51,164 nucleotides of DNA. Source: Reticulitermes lucifugus (lineage: Eukaryota > Arthropoda > Insecta > Blattodea > Rhinotermitidae). The notes under the pieces were generated by a model. The model saw nothing but the letters and a program-made list of their open reading frames with translations, was not told the DNA's origin and made no database searches. Every line of letters begins with the position of its first letter. The stretch's first letter is position 1. Where the stretch lies: positions 29,261 to 80,424 of the forward strand of contig JAKCWW010000655.1 in the NCBI GenBank assembly GCA_026260175.1, in the 5' to 3' direction. Positions 35,901 through 41,900 of the stretch are shown here, piece by piece. The translations under genes were made by a program, and so were the position numbers.

Positions 35901-38900
35901 CTTATCACACTCGTGCTGTCTGTGCTACATAAATCAAGCTCTTAATATTTTCTAATTCCGAAACCTCAATGACGTAAGCGTACAGTCAGCGTCATAATTC
36001 ATTATTAGTAATTTCCTATGCTTGTTTTAATGTGGATTTTCTATGCATTTTATCAATTATAACCTCAGTGACGTAAGCGTACAGTAAGCGTCATAATTCA
36101 TCATTAGCAATTTACACATGCTTTTTTGAATGTGGATTTTCTATGCATTTTATCAATTGTAACTGTTTGTGCCAGATATTCCCGCATTGAGCAGAGACAC
36201 CAGTAGGTCTTATTTGAAGCAGACCATGCATTAACGTTAGTCGCCTTTCTAAGACCTGTAACTATTTTCCATGGCAAAGCGAAGGTGAAGGCTGTGCTTC
36301 ACTTGGACATCCATATTTGTTGGTGAAGTGGGTAGGAGACTAGCGTTGATGCAAAAGGTCAAATATGACAGTTCTAGACACTTAAGGCCCCAACCCGCAC
36401 ACACACAGACACATACACATAATAGTCCTAACTTTGCAAGCAATGTTTCAACAGCCATTTGTTCTACATTGACAAGGCTTGAAGTGCGAATGTAGCAAGT
36501 ATTTGTGTTATTTTCCCGTGATTTGTTGTGCGTTGGCATTCTGACTTAAAGGTTACATGTTTGAACGTGACTGTAGACAATGTAGACAAACAGATTTATT
36601 TGCAACAAAAAACACTTTACAGGCGCTCTTGATTCTTAATGTACGAGTATTCAGTCGATCTCCAGTTGATTCCGTGCCGAGAAGAATGCCATCTCTGTTT
36701 CAAGTTCAAGGATTTTGGGCATTATATTAAAGATGCGAGGTTTTGAAAGTAGCCCTTCCAAGAGCTAGTGCACTAAGTGGTATTTTATATAAGAACTATA
36801 CGTTACAACAGAACGCTTGTAACGTTTGTGTTTTGCAAATAAAATTGTTCGTCCGCATTCGCATTCGAACACGGACCCTTTAAATCAGAACGCCAATGAA
36901 CAACAGATTACGAAACAAGAACAGGAATACCTGCTTCCCTAGCACTTGTAGCCTCGCTGGTACAGCACATATAACGTCTAATACGTATAGTTGCAGGGGC
37001 GCACCCAAGGGGAGAGGGCTGCAGCCCGGCAGTCCCCCCAACCCCAAAACGGAAATTTAAAAAAAACACAGATTTTGTAGATATTATGATATCAAAAGTT
37101 TTACGTGATTTCCTCTTCAGCCGAAATCAGCCACTGAAATTGGCTGATGACTAGTACATTAGAATTTTGAAAAATGCGTTATTAGGATTAAAAAAACAGG
37201 AAGATAGGACACTGTGAGTTATGGAGCATGTAGTTATATTCGTATGTATATAAATGCAGTTGCAGACAGTGTTATGTTATACTTACGATATGATTTTTAT
37301 AACATAATTTTTAAAATCAAACATAAATTATATATAGCCTCAGGGTCAGCCCNNNNNNNNNNNNNNNNNNNNNNNNNNNNNNNNNNNNNNNNNNNNNNNN
37401 NNCGAAAAATGATGGGTGCGCACCTGTACAGTTGAATCATATTTATTAACAGCGTAGTTGTAACACGCATTTGTGGGAATACAACATTGTGGAGGAGGGG
37501 CGAATGTGACCTTCGCATCCACGCTAGATTCTACCCACTTGACCAGCAAGGTGTAGTCTTCACCCTTCCTTTTTGCCGTGGAATCTAGTCACGTATCTCG
37601 AAAAGTCGGACATTACTTCATACTCGTACTTTTCTTCAGATTAAGCAGCTTTTTCTTAAACAATTGTAATTAATGGAAGATAGAGAAAACCTGGATGCGG
37701 ACAAATGCAAGGGATTCACGAATGACTGGATTTATGATACCATCTGTACACTTACGTCATTTCCGGTCTTGGACTCACTTGTCAGAACATTTTAATCGCT
37801 CCATTTTTGTTGCACAGAGCGTGAGCCAATCGTTACGTAAAGGAGACGATATTTGGAATAGTCATTCTTAAAAAACCCACGTAGCCCAAACATTCTCGTC
37901 ACCCCATACCCACCTGATTTTGGTATAAAGCAAAATTGCCTCACTTGGTGCGCATTTCGTTCATTAAAAAAATGTCGGGTTTAACGATTGAGCTTTCATG
38001 ACTTTTAATAATTCTTTTATGGTTTATTTTACGACGCTGACAGTGTCCCAGACGATTTAGTGTCGAATGGTAGAATGATTTATCGCTCACGAACTGGAAA
38101 GGATTTGAAAGGAAACAGTTATGACATTATCGAGGTTCTAGCCGGGAATTTGCCTAGAGCGACTGAGATAAACCACAAAACTTCAGGTTAGCTCGTGCCC
38201 CGACCGAAATTCGAAACGCGCACTCGTGATGACGTATTATGTTTGGAAAACTAATGAACACGTGTTTTGAGTTTTCCGCAGCTGCTGTTGGCATAAACGA
38301 GAGGTGACAAAAGCCGGTTCGAGACGTGATCCGGCCCGACAACATTTTTAAAACCTGCCTGCGGCAACGTACTAAGATTGCTGAAAAGCAGTTTAGAATT
38401 ACCCAGAATTTTACGTGTACCCTAACATTATGAATCCTATTTAATCACTTGTAAGATGAAATCAGTGTTATGGTAAAACGTCAGCCTGCTGTTTGTGTAA
38501 CCGTACAACTGATTTTTTGTTTAGTTTGAAACTTTAACTCGTATTAATTCAGACCACCTGAACATAATGAAGGTTTAGGTCTGAAGACCTGTTCCTTTAA
38601 AGCTCAAGGTGTTACTGGTCTTTCCGTCTTTGGTCCATCTCATATCCCGCTGTCCCCGAGGTCAGTGTTGAAGGGCTTGAGGGTCTTGTGTCCATTCTTC
38701 TGAGGTCATATGTCCAGTTCTTCTGATGCGATTTTATGTCCTGTAATACAGGGGTGCACAAATCCTGGACGCCTGGTCGCCATGGCGACTAAATTTTGTA
38801 TTGTGGCTCCCAATATTTGTGGATCCTCAGTATGGAAACTCCTGGCGCATAGAATTTTTAGGTGGCTCCTAAATTTTTGGAAAATTTGTGCACCGCTACT

Positions 38901-41900
38901 GTAATGTGCTGTCCACTTTTAAACTGTTGTGGGTGTAAGAATTTCCTTCACAGCCCAGCACTGTAACACCTGATGGTGACCTTAGGAATCTTCTTCTTCT
39001 TGCCACTTCCAGTTTTAGATCATGTATGTTGTTTGTAGTCAGTCTCACAACCATGACACAAGGCTGCTTGGGAAGTGATACTTTGTAATCGCATTGTGTG
39101 CCTGTTGCATGCCTTTCCCGAAATAAGTTCAGTCGCTCCAGTAAGTGTATTGTAATCTTTATAATTTTATTTTACTGTAATTTTTTCCATTTGATATTAA
39201 ATTTAACAAGTAACTAAAATCAAAGCTTGTTCTATAATTTTACCCTGTTTGTGTTTTAGCTTTTAAGACGCAATCCTGCTGTTTTTATTTTGAAAGGAGG
39301 TACTTTCACTTTAAGTTTCTTAACAAATTTTAATTAATTGGCTCAGGGGTGCACAAATTCCGGGGGCCAGGTCGCCGGGCAATTACATTTTATATGGTGT
39401 CGCCTAACAATTGTAGGTTCTAAGCACAGAATCATGAGCGTATCATATTGTCTGAGCTGTTTTTTCAGGAGTCATTTGGATGCTTTCGGGTGGGTTGCTT
39501 CAATTTTTATAGGTTTATTAATATGTATGTTAAATGTGGTTGCAGTCCGCGTCCTTGTGTTGCTACTTTGATGATGTTGATTGGCTGTCATTGTTGCCCG
39601 TTTTATGCGTTGTGCATATGTTTGAATTTTGATATTTAGACTCTTGTTGTCAAGTGGTGTGTTGGTATGTATTGCTCCCTTAAGATCAGCCGTAACTCTT
39701 TTCGATTTAAACTGTCATATGCTTTTTAATAATCGACGAAGCGTATGAATGTTGGTAAATTAAACTTTCTTCGCTTTCCCAAAGTGGGGTGTAATGTGTA
39801 CAGCATTCTTAGTGCTTCTTCCGTTTCGGAAACTACACTATTCGTCCTGTACAACAGATTTACTGTATCTGTGTTAAGTTTAATTTGTGATATATTTGCA
39901 TGTAACTTGAATGCAGCCGATTACAGTGTTATTACCCTTTAATTGTTACAAATATTTTTGGCTCCCTTTTCTGTACGTTGGTAACAGTTACTCTCCCTCA
40001 AAACGTTCTGTGTATGGTGGTTATGCCGTATATTGTTAAATAATTTTACCAATTATTCTTTTGCGAGGGCGACGCCATATTTAAAAAGTTTTACATTTAA
40101 ATTAATCATGCTTTGGGTCAGTTTGTTTTTAGCTTTTATCACTACTAAGTATAATTATTCCATTGTTATGTCCTCTTCATAGTCAATTGTTTCTTCGTCT
40201 TCTTTGTCTCAAGTACTGGGGTTCGGCTACACTTTAGACTAATATGTCCTCCAGCCGTCTTTTGTTATTAGGTTGGCTTCTATTTAATTCCTTACTTCCA
40301 ATTGTTGTGGTTCCTTTGCTATTTTGAAAACTTTTCTTTTTGGGGCGTGTTTTATCACGTTCCGCTGAATCCAGAAATTGATCCCAATCACTACGCCGAA
40401 TCTTTGTGGTTCATTTTGTAACATTTGCTCGAAGTTTCTGTGTTTAGTACATTGTCGTGCATCTGCAGTTCGTAGTTGTCTTCTTTATTCATGCTTTTCC
40501 AATCGGTTATATGTTCTTAAGTCTTCGTTCCATGTCTTAACCATGTTTTCTTCTTTATAGGTTTATATCCATTACTTTCTTCAGCGGCTTTCAAGATTGC
40601 TTCCTTTATATTTAACCAGTTTCCTGTAACATTTTGTGTCTCCCCTTGTTGGAGGTTGCCTTTCAGTCTACTTAGGGCTCCAGGAGGTTGAGGCTCCCAG
40701 AATTTCTAGACACTCGGCACATGATAGTGGCAAGGTTGTCAGCCCTACGCAGCGGCCGTCTTTATCCCCAGGAGATACCGCTGGTTCTCATTTCTGTTAG
40801 AGGCTGAGTCGACCCCAGGGCCATAGTGCGGCCGGAAGGATTAAGTCAATGAAAAATCGAACCCGCGACCTTCCGGCTAGTAGCGAAGTGCCTCAACCAA
40901 CTGCGCCACCGTTTTATTGAGTTTTATCGGCTTCTTACTCGTCCTTTGATTACAGTACTATTTACATATAGACCTACTTTCTATCAAATAACGGTCGGTA
41001 TCAGTCTGTCCTGGATAGGCCACCGGCGTTTTGCAGGGCAAGTCCAGTGGTGGGAATGCTACCTTAAGCCTATTGATAGGCTAGTGGTTCCACTTGTTTT
41101 CTATTTTTTGATCTTATCGACTCGGTTAGACCTTCAGGAGCTTATATCGCCACCGACGTCGCTCTCAGGATCATAGACACAAACAAACCCTCTCACCCCT
41201 ACAAGGTATAGGACTAACCAACCTGGGAAGGGTTTGTGTTGTTCGTATAGCCTTAATTTCCTTGCTGATGAGAAATATGAATTTAATGTTGAGAAATTTC
41301 ACATTATATCGACCGTGCATTTTGATAATAATAGTGCATTTGTTGGTTTTTTAAAATTGTGAATTAATGTTGAGAGTTTAACATCCATACAGATGTGTGG
41401 CCTTTAAACACTTACTAAGCTGATAAGGTCACTGAGCCAAAACAGTTGCTCACCCACGACATACAGCCATTGTAAAATGTAACGGAGATTTTGTTACGAA
41501 GTTCACGCAGGTTACAGTTAGTAAGCAGATTTTGACAGAACCCAGGTCCTTCTGTTGTTAAGTGCTGCGGTTAGTGCTCGATTGCTTGGAAACTAGAAAT
41601 TGGAGAATGAAAATTTTAAGTGAAAAATGGTTATATATGAATAAAGAGGTAGCTTACAGGGATGTATTAACATGCGCTAATAAAGACTAGATAAGAAATT
41701 TAGGCAGATATTTATACACAGTCAAATGTAAATGGTTTAATAATACAAAGGACGTGTAAACATCCATCATAAGTATCACATGGTGATGGGCTACCACAGA
41801 GACAACCCGGTTAACAAACCGGCAGGTAGCCTCAAGCATTGTAAGAACTGAACTCAAACAAATTACTGTTATTACTAAGTGCTGCAGTTACAGATGTAAT

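Noticed and set aside
41258..41275. TTGCTGATGAGAAATATG resembling a hammerhead core (CTGATGA next to GAAA)
   Set aside because: There is no stem II between the two boxes and no cleavage-site side, so it is a chance match.
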